Of a stretch of 64,000 nucleotides of DNA, positions 1-11,023 are shown piece by piece; positions within the stretch are counted from its first letter, which is position 1; every line of letters begins with the position of its first letter. The stretch comes from Monilinia fructicola (lineage: Eukaryota; Ascomycota; Leotiomycetes; Helotiales; Sclerotiniaceae). The translations under genes were made by a program, and so were the position numbers. The notes beneath the pieces were generated by a model. That model was not told the origin of the DNA and made no database searches. It worked only from the letters and a program-made list of their open reading frames with translations. The stretch lies in assembly GCA_008692225.1 (NCBI GenBank), contig VICG01000003.1, positions 2,411,501 to 2,475,500 of the forward strand, written 5' to 3'.

Positions 1-6
1 GGCATT

Positions 7-3000
7 TTAAGTACTGGTGCTAATAGTTCTGTCTGCCTTATTTCCACTCCTCGGTTTCTTGAAGCAAGCAAATTCACTCTTGCTCGCCTCCCTTAACCTC
101 TTCAAATCCACTCTCATCCCTGGCAGTATTTTTTGTAGCCTTGCTCTCGCCTCACCATCTGTACCCTTGTCCAACTCCAGATAGATTTGACTTGAAGTCT
201 CAGTTGCTCGATCTGTTGTATACTGACTCATGGTCTGTGCAACAAATTCAATATCAAGTGTAGCTTGCATGAGAGAATTGAGGGGAAATCGTTGGCGTTG
301 CTTGAAAGCCTCTAAAAATTCTAGGGATACTTGTTCTAAGAGATATGAAAGAACTTGAGCCGTGAGGGAAGAGGCAGTCGTGGAGACTTGAGTATGAACG
401 ATAACTAGACATAGTAGGGCCTCATATACATAAGGACGAACTTCTTTAGGTTGCTCAGTTGGTGCCCAATCCGGTGCTAAAACCCCACGACGCACAATGG
501 CGCGAAGAGCCTCAACAGTTGGTTTAGTATACGATTGAAAAAGACGAGCATCAATTTGCCCAAGGACATCTCTTATTGTCTTAGCTTCCTCTGTAAGTTT
601 GACGGAGAAAGCGTTCTCAAATTGTGTTGTAAGATTTGGAACAACGTCGGCACGAAGGGCTTGCAGGTTGCTTAGAGTCAAAAGCATCCGGACATTCTAC
701 AAACATTAATTCAGTTCTCGGAAGAAAATAAAGAGGTTTGACTTACGCGATCGCTAGCATCGACAGTTCCAGCACCCATGCTCGTAGCAATGACCATCGC
801 CACAGGAGTCGCCAGGCCATCAGTATCAGCCGTCCAATCATCTTCTGCTTTCTTGACAGACCTTTCTGCGTTCTCTACCATCCCACTAAGCGCTTTGTAA
901 AGGGTCGTCACAAACTGGCTACGAACCATTTGAAAGAGCTTGGCGGGTGGAGGGAGGACGATCTCGGCCGAGCCTGGTTTGATTGATGCATCGGAAATGT
1001 ACAGAATCTTTTGCATGCCTAAAAGAATTGCACTTTCAAAAGCACTGAAATTGGCTGGCATCCTGGTCAAGTCTCGTTGGTCTGGTGAACGCCTCCAATC
1101 TTCCAGGACCTTGATATTCTCGGCATCTTTATTCCATGCCGCGAGGATTGCAGTCACACATCTTTCACGTGCTCCTCCAACAAGAGCCTTTAATCTTTCC
1201 AAAGCTGAACCATCTCCATTGACCACAGGCGATATTCCTGACATCTCGCTTGCACCAGAACCTACTAACGCTAAAAACTTGGCTAAATAATGGACCCCAC
1301 TGGCGGAATTTGACCACGGTGGCCAGAAAGCAAATTTTTCCCAGGCTTCACCTCGTCTAGGAGATGGGGGTGGCAAGTTGTTCGGATCAAACGCGAATCG
1401 AGAACCTCGAAGGGCAGACGGAGTTAATGAATCAGCCGTTCTTGGCGTGCGTGGTGTCGGCGGTAGAGGTGAAAACAATGCCGAGATATCCTCAATTGGA
1501 GGATCGACGAACAGCTCGTATATACTCTCCCGAAGCATGTCTACCAGTTCGACCGTCCCTTGTTCCAAATTGACGACGTTCTCAGCAGAAAGTCTATGAT
1601 GCTCTCGAGACTTCCCATTAATACCCACTGGTAAGGCTTTCTGTGCCCTGCCATCGACAAAACTCTGAACAGTCTGCCAGAATTCTGTCACTTCTCCAAG
1701 AATACCTTGTGCTGAGAACATGCTATGCAAGAAAGTGTTCATCTTCTCCCATAGCTCAATTATGTCTGGAGAATCAACTGAAGTTTGTTTGTTATCGACA
1801 ACTTGGCGCCCAAGCGACCGCAAATGAGTAGCTATCAGTTGAGGAGCAGGCTTTTCAGCACTTGCAAGACGTCGTCGTAGAATCTCAATCTCTACCCTTG
1901 AACGATCGGAAGTAGTTTGAATCTTGACTTTGAGTTGGTCATAACGGCTTCGTAACCAAATCCAGATAGGATTATCAGTGACGCCCAATTCAAGTAATAT
2001 TCCAATTAGTTCCATATGTTGATCCTGCTCGGCGCCCTGGAAGCCGCCTATTCTGCCAGAGCCCTGTGCTGATGATAATTTCTTCCATACATCGCGTTTA
2101 AATTCCTCGATCTGCTCATCGACATCATGCCATATGCGGGCAGCTAAAAGGATTTGATGTATTTGAGGATCAGTCGGTGGCGTAGTCCCTAAAGTTTCCG
2201 TGAGTCTCTTCGCATCATCTGCAAACCGTCTTGCTTTAGTATATTCTTCGACAATGCTTTCATAATCTTTCCGCTTGATACTGTCGGTAATAGCGGCGTT
2301 GACCTCGTAATATTCTTTGTATCTATCGATGGTCCCGGCCATAACTTTCAGACTATCTTCCTTGTCTCTTCCACCTAATGCAGGACCCCATACCTCTTCT
2401 GCCTTTGCTGAGACGTCTAAAAGGGGGGTCTTAATTCCAAGCACACCATATTCGCTTTCTTTCATCAGTGCATTCTTCTTTCTGACATCCACAGGTGCCG
2501 GAATCGTCATTCCAATCTGATTACCACTACTCGCTCGAAAACTACTTCTGCTGGCATGCCGGGAATGGGGTCTAGCACGGGAGGCCGAAGGTGGTTCGGC
2601 CCCTCGATATTTCATCTCTGTGTAAACATTGTCTATTGTGGCTTTAGCACGTACGAATCGTTCGAAGTTCGATTCGACAAGGACCTTGAGGGAAGCGGAT
2701 TTTTGGTCAATTGATCTAGAGAGTAGATCTAGTCCTCGCAACAGATCTTGTGTGGAGGCTGTGGAATGGACTTGCGAGAGGAATAAGGCAGGCGAGAACG
2801 TTGTAGACGACAAGAGGAATCTATTACCTGGTATCGTCAGTGAAAAGGTTGAGTGAGTGACAGAGATACAAACGTAGTGCTATATCTTCCTGTACAGGCA
2901 GACCCTGCTGCCGGAGAATTCTAACAACACTATCAGTGGTTCCCAATGGATCTTGCTCATCCCTTTGAACCAGATTCTCTACTCCGTCGCCAGACTTTTG

Positions 3001-3222
3001 TGAATTTGGAATAAGACTTTTGCGATCACTAGCTTTTTCAAGGGCGAAGTATTTGGACTTTCTCCGCGCAGCAGCTGCAGCCATTGAACCATTCTGTTTT
3101 GACTTGGGAGCTTCATCTTCGTCATCCGAGACATCACTGGTATCTTTGTCCGCCGGCCATTCATTAGGATACGGTGATGAAAGCTGATAGTGTTCCAAAA
3201 TCGTTCGTTCTATGTCTGTCAT
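7..3222 (-). CDS. SEC5: Exocyst complex component Sec5
   Basis: Sec5 is a subunit of the octameric exocyst, which tethers secretory vesicles to the plasma membrane before SNARE fusion. Three exons join cleanly: 3222-2874, 2827-747 and 696-7, giving about 1039 residues, normal for fungal Sec5. Both introns (2873-2828 and 746-697) have GT/AG ends and a CTGA(C)-type branch site. The join at 2874/2827 creates the Sec5-typical ALRNRFLLSSTTFSP run, followed by a coiled-coil-like segment (SLKVLVESNFERFVRAKATI) conserved near the N-terminus of the family. The N-terminal ~90 residues are acidic and probably disordered. The rest is helical, as expected for the rod-shaped CATCHR fold. The stop is at 7-9, so the gene is complete. 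It is transcribed divergently from IDH1. No frame problem is seen. Identity is by recognition of family sequence. Confidence 0.93.
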
Positions 3223-3692
3223 GTTGAATCGTGTTTAGTTCGAGCTTGGTCGCGATAATATCATGAGTAAAGTGGTTTGTTTGTAAATCCCATTCCTACA
3301 TCATCCAGTTTGGTAGTTCGAGCGTTGAACCAATTATATGTCAAATTCAATGAGAGTATATTTATTATGTTATGTCGAAGTTCTACCGGCGTACTGTCTC
3401 AAGATATCATTCATTCATCAATCCTCAATGAATGCAAGTCGCAGATGCAGTATCGGGAATTGCCGATATCAAGCACCGAACGCCCGGGGCAAATCGGCTG
3501 AAAGTGGAACAGCGGAACTGATAGCCACACCAAAGTAGGAACTCGTTACTTGAGGAAAAAAGCATCTTTCCGCAACTTAGCCGCAACTTCAAATCTTCCT
3601 TCTTCAAACAGATTTGACCTATACCCTCTCTCTCTTTCCCCTCTTCCAATCCATTCTTGCGTCTTTTCGCGAGAATACCTTTTGCAGACAAT
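3223..3692. promoter_or_regulatory. Shared divergent promoter region SEC5/IDH1
   Basis: About 470 bases separate the SEC5 and IDH1 start codons, which point away from each other, so both promoters must lie here. A pyrimidine-rich stretch (about 3596-3660) precedes the IDH1 start, as is common in fungal promoters. I recognise no specific operator. Confidence 0.6.
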
Positions 3693-5160
3693 ATGTTAGC
3701 AATTAGATCATTTGGCGCCCCCGCGCGGAGACAGTGCGTTCAAGTATCTTCACGTGCTTGGAAACCAACCGCTGTCCAGGTAAGAAACACGCTTAGTTCT
3801 AGCTGCAATGCAACTATTGCATATTCAAACTTCATTGCATATGCTGACTATTCATAACATAGGCCCGCCGCCAATATGCCACCGAGAAGGGCAAGATTGC
3901 TCAGTTCCACGGCCAAAAGGGTCCAGATGTAAGGCATCCTAAACAATTATAATCTATGACGGTTCCAACCCCGCAAACCATATAATGGAACGAAGGAAAA
4001 TACAATTGGAGGCAAGAGAGGTTTCTCGGGATACAGCTACTGACGTTTTCTAAGGGACTCTACACAGTCAGTTTGATCGAGGGTGATGGTATCGGACCGG
4101 AGATTTCGCAATCCGTCAAGGACATCTTTGAGGCCGCTAAGGTAAGGGGAATTGATACTCGAACGATTTTAAGTCAATTCTGACATGGGATGAAGACACC
4201 AATCAAGTGGGAACCAGTTGACGTTACCCCGCAACTCCGAGACGGAAAAACCACTATCGCCCAAGAGACAATCGAGAGCATCAACAGAAACAAGGTGGCT
4301 TTGAAGGGACCTTTGGCTGTATGTTTGGCCCAGCTATAATACTCTCGTTCGGTACTAATCTACATCAGACCCCTATTGGTAAAGGTCATGTATCTTTGAA
4401 TCTTACTCTTCGCCGAACTTTCAACCTTTTTGCCAATGTTCGACCATGTCGCTCAATCGCAGGATACAAGACCCCATACGATAACGTCGACACTGTTCTT
4501 ATCCGAGAGAACACCGAGGGAGAATACTCCGGCATTGAGCACGTTGTGGTAGATGGAGTTGTACAAAGCATCAAGCTTATCACCAGAGAAGCCAGTGAGC
4601 GTGTTCTTCGATTCGCATTCCAATACGCCCAGGATATCAACAAGTTGAAGGTCCGGGCTGTTCACAAGGCCACAATTATGAAGATGAGTGATGGTCTTTT
4701 CTTGAGTACCGCAAAGAGAGTTTCCAAGGATTTCCCAGCTGTCGAGTTTGACTCTGAATTACTTGACAATACTTGCCTGAAGATTGTTACAGACCCAACA
4801 CCATACAACGACAAAGTTTTGGTTATGCCTAACCTTTACGGAGACATTCTCTCGGATATGTGCGCTGGTCTTATTGGTGGCCTCGGTCTTACTCCCTCCG
4901 GAAACATCGGAGATGAATGCTCTATTTTTGAGGCTGTTCACGGATCTGCACCAGATATTGCTGGCAAGGCTCTCGCCAATCCTACCGCTCTTCTCCTCAG
5001 TTCCATTATGATGTTGAGACACATGGGATTGAACGATCACGCAAAGAGAATAGAGACTGCCATCTTCGACGTTTTGGCAGAAGGAAAGACCTTGACTGGC
5101 GATTTGGGTGGAAAGGCTAAGACACATGAGTATGCTGGAGCAATTATCAGCCGTTTGTAG
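3693..5160 (+). CDS. IDH1: NAD-dependent isocitrate dehydrogenase subunit 1, mitochondrial
   Basis: Regulatory-type subunit of the mitochondrial NAD-isocitrate dehydrogenase, which oxidises isocitrate to 2-oxoglutarate in the TCA cycle as a heteromer with IDH2. Five exons join in frame: 3693-3779, 3863-3928, 4055-4141, 4196-4318 and 4369-5160, giving 384 residues, the normal size. The N-terminus ([14 protein letters not shown]...) is basic and free of acidic residues, typical of a mitochondrial presequence. Visible family motifs are [10 protein letters not shown] near residue 60, [32 protein letters not shown], and the isopropylmalate/isocitrate dehydrogenase signature [19 protein letters not shown]. 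Assignment to subunit 1 rather than 2 rests on overall resemblance to fungal IDH1 in the NLTLRR and [20 protein letters not shown] regions. Each intron has a standard donor and AG acceptor; exon 3 is preceded by a CTGAC branch site. Confidence 0.93.
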
Positions 5161-5711
5161 ATACATTAGATACCCGGTTTAGGGAAGTATAGACTGTACC
5201 ATCAGTGCATAAAATTCCCGGACTGTTCATAAAACACTCAATCATACAAGATTTCTCCGGTAGTTTTTACTTTTCTATTTTCTATCTGTCTAGATTACCA
5301 AGATCCTGGCGAGACCTTAGCATATTAAAAATCTCGACCGCTATTCTACATTCCTCCGCAATATATGAATGTGCCCAATGAAAATTGCAGTTCTCCAACT
5401 TCGGCTCGGTACTAGGTAGTTTGGCAATCACGTGGCTGCTAAATGTCTCGGTACGTCCCCACGTGGTGAAACGCATCAATGATACTTGCCAGCCGAATTT
5501 GATTTGAATCTCGTAATTGGAAGCTCTGAAGAGGAAGGTTCATCTTTATACACTTCGAAATTGTGCAGCGTTAGAGGAACAGGTATAGTGCCGCAATATA
5601 TCTAAGATCAAATCAATTTAGAGATTCCCATCCTAGCCAATGGGACCTTCCAATTCGAAGGCATAGCCCTGGAGACGGGACTTTCTATCCCGCCCAGAGC
5701 GGAACCAAATT
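5161..5711. other. Intergenic, IDH1 3' end to phosphatase 5' region
   Basis: This stretch holds the IDH1 3' untranslated region and the promoter of the downstream phosphatase. Only short non-conserved ORFs are present and I recognise nothing else. Confidence 0.6.
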
Positions 5712-7364
5712 GTGGCGAGAATGAAGCGTTCATTAAAGCGCACTGCCGTGCGACAGGCTATGACTGGCCATGAAGGTTATAAGTATGACCCTTTGCCTTC
5801 GTCGGGTGAAGAATCAGATCCTGTTACCAGTACAGATTCGGATGATATCCTCCGGAGTCTAGAGCAGCATCTGAGGAATTTTAAAAGGAGATCGAGGAGG
5901 AAAGTTATCAACATGGGGGTTGCTGCCGTTGTGATATTAGGGCTCGTCTATTGGGCGGCAGTGTATGTTTCATTATGAAGCCTTCCCTCGTTATTTCCCT
6001 GCTAATCATTGTATAGAGGCTTTGGCTTACCTATCAATTCATCCTGTGATACTATCAATGCTGGATACTATTGTCAACCAGAAATCTCCCATTTCTGGGG
6101 CCAATATTCGCCATACTTCGCAGTTTCCTCGGAGATTAGTGCTTCGATTCCTGATCAGTGTGAAATATCATTTGCGCAGATCCTGTCTCGTCACGGAGCA
6201 CGAGACCCTACATCCGGCAAAACAGCAACATATAAAGCTCTGATAGACAAGATCCATAATACTGCAACTTCTTATGGAGCAGACTATACTTTCATCAAGA
6301 ATTATGAGTATTCTCTGGGAGCTGACCAGCTCACCAGGTTTGGACAGCAGGAATTGATTAACTCCGGTATAAAGTACTATAATAGATACAAACCCCTCGC
6401 TTCAAATATCACCCCTTTCATCCGCGCTTCTGGGCAAACTCGTGTTGTCGAGTCTGCGCAGAACTGGACCCAGGGGTTCCATTCTGCTCGTTTGGCAGAC
6501 TCGTCTTCGGAGGCAAATTCCAGCTTTCCTTATAACATCGTCATTATCGATGAAGGTACAGGTAAAAATAATACTCTCGACCACGAACTCTGTACCAGCT
6601 TCGAAGATGGACCTGAATCCACCATTGGCCATTCTGCCCAAGCTATCTGGGCAGCAATCTTCACTCCAAACATTACATCGCGTCTCAATTCAAACCTACC
6701 TGGTGCGAATCTCACCATGGATGATACCATCAACTTTATGGATCTCTGCCCCTTCAACACGGTGTCTTCTCCCACCGGGGCCATATCTCCATTCTGCAAT
6801 CTCTTCACCACTGCCGATTGGAAAGATTACGACTACTATCAAACTCTCGGCAAATATTACGGGTATTCCTGGGGTAACCCATTAGGGGCCACACAAGGTG
6901 TAGGGTTCACCAACGAGCTCATCGCACGCCTCACGAATACGCCCGTCCAGGATCACACCTCGACAAACCATACTCTTGACGATAATTCGACCACCTTCCC
7001 CATCGACAAGTCCATCAAACTTTATGCAGATTTTAGCCACGACAATGACATGACTGGAATATTCTCCGCTCTCGGCCTATATAACTCCACAAGTGCATTA
7101 TCAAACACCACACGGGAAGACACGGTGCAAACAAATGGCTATTCGGCGAGTTGGTCCGTGCCATTTGCAGCAAGGATGTATGTCGAGAAGATGAACTGTG
7201 CAGGAGAAAGTGAGGAGTTGGTTAGAGTAATTGTTAATGATCGCGTCCTGCCATTGGAGACTTGCGGTGGTGATGAGCTGGGCAGATGTGGATTATCAAA
7301 ATTTGTGGAGAGTTTGAGTTTTGCAAGTGCAGGGGGTAATTGGGGAAGTTGTTTCGCTTCCTGA
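5712..7364 (+). CDS. Histidine acid phosphatase (phytase-like), membrane-anchored
   Basis: Histidine-acid-phosphatase superfamily enzyme that would hydrolyse phosphomonoesters, possibly phytate, through a phospho-histidine intermediate. Exons 5712-5962 and 6017-7364 join in frame to 532 residues; the intron has GTATGT and TATAG ends. The catalytic RHGARDP motif lies near residue 145 and the proton-donor HD is in FSHDNDMT in the C-terminal third. Several N-glycosylation sequons (NWT, NIT, NLT, NTT) and many cysteines suggest a secretory-pathway enzyme. Unlike classical secreted phytases there is no cleavable-looking signal peptide. Instead a basic cytosolic-type N-terminus of about 70 residues (RRSRRK before the helix) is followed by one hydrophobic segment, suggesting a type II membrane anchor. 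Substrate specificity cannot be read from sequence. Confidence 0.88.
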
Positions 7365-7834
7365 GCTGGATGCTATTATGAACGGGTAGAAGTATTGTGC
7401 AAACAGATACAAGCATGTAGTAGATATAGATGGAAGAAGTTATTTTATCGGATTTTGGGACTTCAAAGGAGATGTATTTGATATAGTGTTCATATGATCA
7501 GGGAGTTGCTTCGGGTCAAATCAGTAATAAATCTAACAGCCAGCAATGCAGGATTTGACCCTTTATGTTATGTGAAATGTCTAGCATTGTTATTAGAGAA
7601 GGAAAGTTCTAACGAAATACAAACCGCGCAATAGAATGATTCCAACGCCCTTGCTTGAGTATTGACGTAAGATTACTCCAGCCAAAAAAACTCATATATC
7701 CCAGAAAAAGGGGGCCCCTTAAAACTCCACCGTGCCTGATTTACAGGCACTATTGGTATATATGCCTCATCTCATAACCTGGTCCTTCAAATATACAAAC
7801 ATTCAACATAGTCTATCGTGCAGCGTCCAAGTGA
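7365..7834. other. Convergent 3' regions of phosphatase and ROT1
   Basis: The 470 bases between two convergent genes contain their 3' untranslated regions. No additional gene or repeat is recognised. Confidence 0.6.
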
Positions 7835-8848
7835 TCATAGCAGATATGCTGCGCCTCCGAAGATGGTCATGCCTACTCCGGCCCACCAAAGAAGGTCGAG
7901 ATCTATGCGGTGTATGAGTGAAGGTTGCTCAATACCGCGACTGATGTGCTTGGCATTCTTATTGAGTGGAAGAATATAGCCTTCCGAGGTCGTGGGCTCT
8001 TCAGGCTCATCCCCATAACCCAACCATCTCTTCATTTTAGAGGTCGACGTAGACGCTGCTTTAGATGTTGGGTTGAGAGTTTCGGTGGGAAGCATCAGTG
8101 CCGGACTGTAGGCTAAGAACAATGGGTTGACGGGTGTTCCATCAAATTGGTAAAGGTCTAGTCGAGTTAATTTCGTATAAGGATCCGTATATACTTGGTA
8201 TTTCTAAAAATTGAACTGTCAGCGGCTTGCTCTCATTCATATTCCCATATACCATCAACAATGATAATAGGGAAGAGCGCAAACAAACCTGCATTGTCTC
8301 GCTCTGGTTATAGCGTGTGTATGTCGCATGACTGGCTGCACATGGAGCAGATTCAAGTTGACGCCCATCCACACTGAAGGGACTCAAACTAAGAGACCCA
8401 TCAGTGTTCAAGACAAATTTACCATGCTGCCATTGCATTATCGATGATACACAACTTGGTTTCGCAGCTACAGTATCATCAGTCATCATCCTTATGTATT
8501 GTTCGTTGGCGATACGTACGATTTGAGATTGCCCTATAGTATGCCTCTTCATAGTAGCCATCTGCCGTGAAAGAGTATGAGATTCCAGTATGGGTAGGTT
8601 CTAGTAATGAATCATTGACTGGATTATAGAAGCCCTAATTTTAGGTATCAGCGTGCCAATCAACACTCTTGGGACTTCACTCCTCATAATCGAAGAATCC
8701 AATGACAAAAACTTACAGGGCCAGTCAATACTGCGGCAGACTTCGTAGACCATGTTCCAACAAGTTCATCCACATTGGGAGCAGCAGATGCAGTCGAGAA
8801 CAAACACGCACTGGCGATTATTATTGAAGGTAGAACGAGTGGTGCCAT
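7835..8848 (-). CDS. ROT1: ER chaperone/cell wall biogenesis protein Rot1
   Basis: Rot1 is a fungal ER membrane protein with chaperone activity, needed for beta-1,6-glucan synthesis and glycoprotein folding. Four exons (8848-8717, 8634-8520, 8467-8289, 8203-7835) join without frame conflict into 264 residues, close to the ~256 of yeast. The start ATG is followed by a signal peptide ([20 protein letters not shown]). Family hallmarks are the [17 protein letters not shown] run, [50 protein letters not shown], and a C-terminal hydrophobic anchor ([19 protein letters not shown]). Introns are 82, 52 and 85 nt with GT/AG ends. The gene is divergent from the cyclo-ligase gene and convergent with the phosphatase. 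The longest open frame covers only the last exon; the rest was found by reading the splice sites. Confidence 0.93.
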
Positions 8849-9228
8849 AGTGTTGAAGTGTTGTTGTTGATGGTGAGTATATTGCGTATCTGCATTTCAA
8901 TCAACTTCCATTTAGGGATGGGTTCGCAATACCTGCTAGTAGGTACCGCTAGTGAACAAGGCCAATCAGCCACACTTTAGCGCCACTCGAACAAAATGCT
9001 TAAAATAGCAATACGACATCATTCTGGATCCGTTTTCACTCATTCTTGCTCCTCCGTTGCAAGGCTGATTAATAAGCACTGGGTAAGTTGATCTAATAAA
9101 CTTCCAAGTTTACCCAATTGGGTACTGACTCAGTATAAGGTTATTTCAACAAAAGCTTACATTAGGGAGAATCGACCAAGTGGCTGGGCTGGTCCAAAAG
9201 GAAGATTTTTACGTCTATCGACCCGACC
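8849..9228. promoter_or_regulatory. Shared divergent promoter region ROT1/cyclo-ligase
   Basis: 380 bases lie between two outward-facing start codons. A small inverted motif (AAGTTTACCCAATTGGGTAC, near 9107-9126) is present. No known factor site is claimed. Confidence 0.5.
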
Positions 9229-10033
9229 ATGGCTTCAGCAGCAGCACTGAGGTCAAGTAAAAAGGAGCTCCGTTCATCCATCAAAAAAACTTTTGTCGAC
9301 GGTCACGAATGATTCTATACAAACTCAAAGTGAGTATTCTAGGCCACGTTTAGATATCAATTTCACTTTCACCATCAGTTCATTAATGTTCTTAGGTACG
9401 GCTGTCCTTCAGAAACTCGTCAATTTTAAGCCATATCAACAGGCCAAACGAATAGGAATATATCTCGCTATGCCGACTGGAGAACTGCAAACTGATGCAA
9501 TTGTACGTCATGCCCTGGAATCCGGCAAACAGGTCTTCGTACCCTACCTGTATAAATCTACTTCCCAATCACCTGATGTACCCCGTTCCGTAATGGATAT
9601 GGTAGACCTTCGTAGCATTGCAGACTTTGACTCTTTGGAAAGAGATAGTTGGGGAATACCGACTATCCCTGCAGAGACTGTGGATGAACGAGAAAGTGTA
9701 TTAAAGACTGTTTCCAGCAAAGGTCTAGACATGATACTCCTGCCCGGGGTAGCTTTTGATACTGATCCTAACACCAATTTCATAAGACGCCTTGGTCATG
9801 GAAAGGGGTTCTATGACTACTTCTTGCATCGATACAGGGAGCAGTCAGGGTCACAGAAGAGGGATCCAGCAAATCCAGGAACAAATGTATTGCTCTATGG
9901 TTTGGCTCTTGAGGAGCAATTCTTAAAGTCTGGAGCCGAAATCTCAGTGCCTGTGGGAGAGCATGATAGTCTTCTCCACGGGCTTCTGACGGGAGATGGT
10001 GAGATTAGAGATGGTCTCGAGTCCAGAGAATAG
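9229..10033 (+). CDS. FAU1: 5-formyltetrahydrofolate cyclo-ligase (one frame disruption in exon 1)
   Basis: Converts 5-formyl-THF to 5,10-methenyl-THF using ATP, the only salvage route for folinic acid. The conserved ATP/folate-binding segment LLPGVAFD followed by RLGHGKGFYDYFLHRY (9740-9835) identifies the family, as do KRIGIYLAMPTGE and VMDMVDL. Exon 1 begins at ATG 9229 (MASAAALRSSKKELRSSIKKT), matching the family N-terminus. Its frame then ends at TGA, while the rest is open one base later from about 9293. The A7-C-TTTT tract at 9283-9294 has one base too many for the expected reading. A 66-nt intron (9330-9394 or 9395, GTGAGT to TTAG) restores QTQ-STAVLQKL across the join. The product would be about 245 residues. 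Either a homopolymer sequence error or an inactivating insertion explains the break. Confidence 0.85.
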
Positions 10034-10166
10034 ATCCACTCCAATATAGAAAACTCGATATGAAGCAAAATGGCCGCAGAACTCCCCTAAAACTCATGGT
10101 ACAGGTCTTGCAGTACTTTTTATTCTCATAATAACTCAGTCTGAATGTACGCCTTCCCGTAGCCTC

Positions 10167-10561
10167 TTATCCACTTGCGCTCTGGATCAACGATACATTA
10201 TCACCCTTCAATAGAATTTGTCCTAAACCCTATTAGCAAACTATGCATTAGAACTCATATAATCTCAAAACTAACCCAGCGCCCTACGGCTCTCCTCTCT
10301 GTCTTTTGTGGCCTGCTTAACCTCCACTGCATCATCGAGTACCAAATTCATGAATTCGTCGAAGCCCTGCAACCACATCGATTAGTAAATCAGCGCGATA
10401 GGAAGGGAAATTTTTGCGCGCACTCTGATCTTTCCCTCAATTCTGATTCCCAATTGCTCGTATAGCCAAATCGATACTGGCGTATGCTGTTGAAGGAGCT
10501 TGAAAATAAAGTTGATTGGGGGAAGAAGGACCTTCCGGCCACCTCCACCGCCTCGATTCAT
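10167..10561 (-). CDS. SME1: Small nuclear ribonucleoprotein E (SmE)
   Basis: SmE is one of seven Sm proteins forming the ring around U1, U2, U4 and U5 snRNAs in the spliceosome. The gene is split so finely that no long open frame covers it. Exons 10561-10424, 10366-10276 and 10222-10167 join in frame to 94 residues, the family size. The product starts MNRGGGGGRKVLLPPINFIF, with Sm1 motif features (LQQHTPVSIWLYEQLGIRIE, then GKIRGFDEFMNLVLDDAVEV) and Sm2 (GQILLKGDNVSLIQS). Intron 1 uses a GTGCGC donor with a clear TACTAAT branch site and TTGCAG acceptor; intron 2 uses GTTAGT with GCTAAT. The gene is divergent from MTR10. Confidence is high because the complete Sm fold sequence reads through two junctions without change. 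Confidence 0.93.
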
Positions 10562-11023
10562 AATGAGTTCTGGTGATTTTATTTAGATCGAATGCTCGGA
10601 GAAACACAGTCTGTAGAATACAGAACTGTTACTTATTAATAGATAGTTTGATGTGATGAGAGAGTTGGGTTTGAATCCTTGAACTCCTGGTCAAATTTCT
10701 GAATTCTCGACGCGGTTCGTCAATTGTACCTTATCTCTTTCATAAGGCTGCGCTCAAAACGGCACTAAAATATTTCGCTGCGGCAACCAACTTCAACACA
10801 GACAAGCAAGTTCCACATCCATCATCTACAACAAAAGAACATTCTGATTCTTTTCAAGAAAAAACTACAACCGCGAAAATTTCATACTATTGTTCATATC
10901 CTTGACTCTTCGTTCCCAGATACCTTTATATTCGACAACCTCATCGTTGATAAATCCAAATTTTACATGACTACATTACGCCGTTGATCTGTCAGTGTCT
11001 CCAAGACTTGCCCCTCCATCAAA
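10562..11023. promoter_or_regulatory. Shared divergent promoter region SmE/MTR10
   Basis: 462 bases between the outward-facing SmE and MTR10 start codons, so both promoters lie here. The MTR10 side has an A/C-rich leader and a seven-codon upstream ORF (10967-10987). Confidence 0.55.
10967..10987 (+). promoter_or_regulatory. Upstream ORF (MTTLRR) in the MTR10 leader
   Basis: An ATG at 10967 opens six codons before TGA at 10985-10987, ending 36 bases before the MTR10 start. If the transcript starts upstream, this could lower or regulate MTR10 translation. The transcription start is unknown. Confidence 0.35.
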
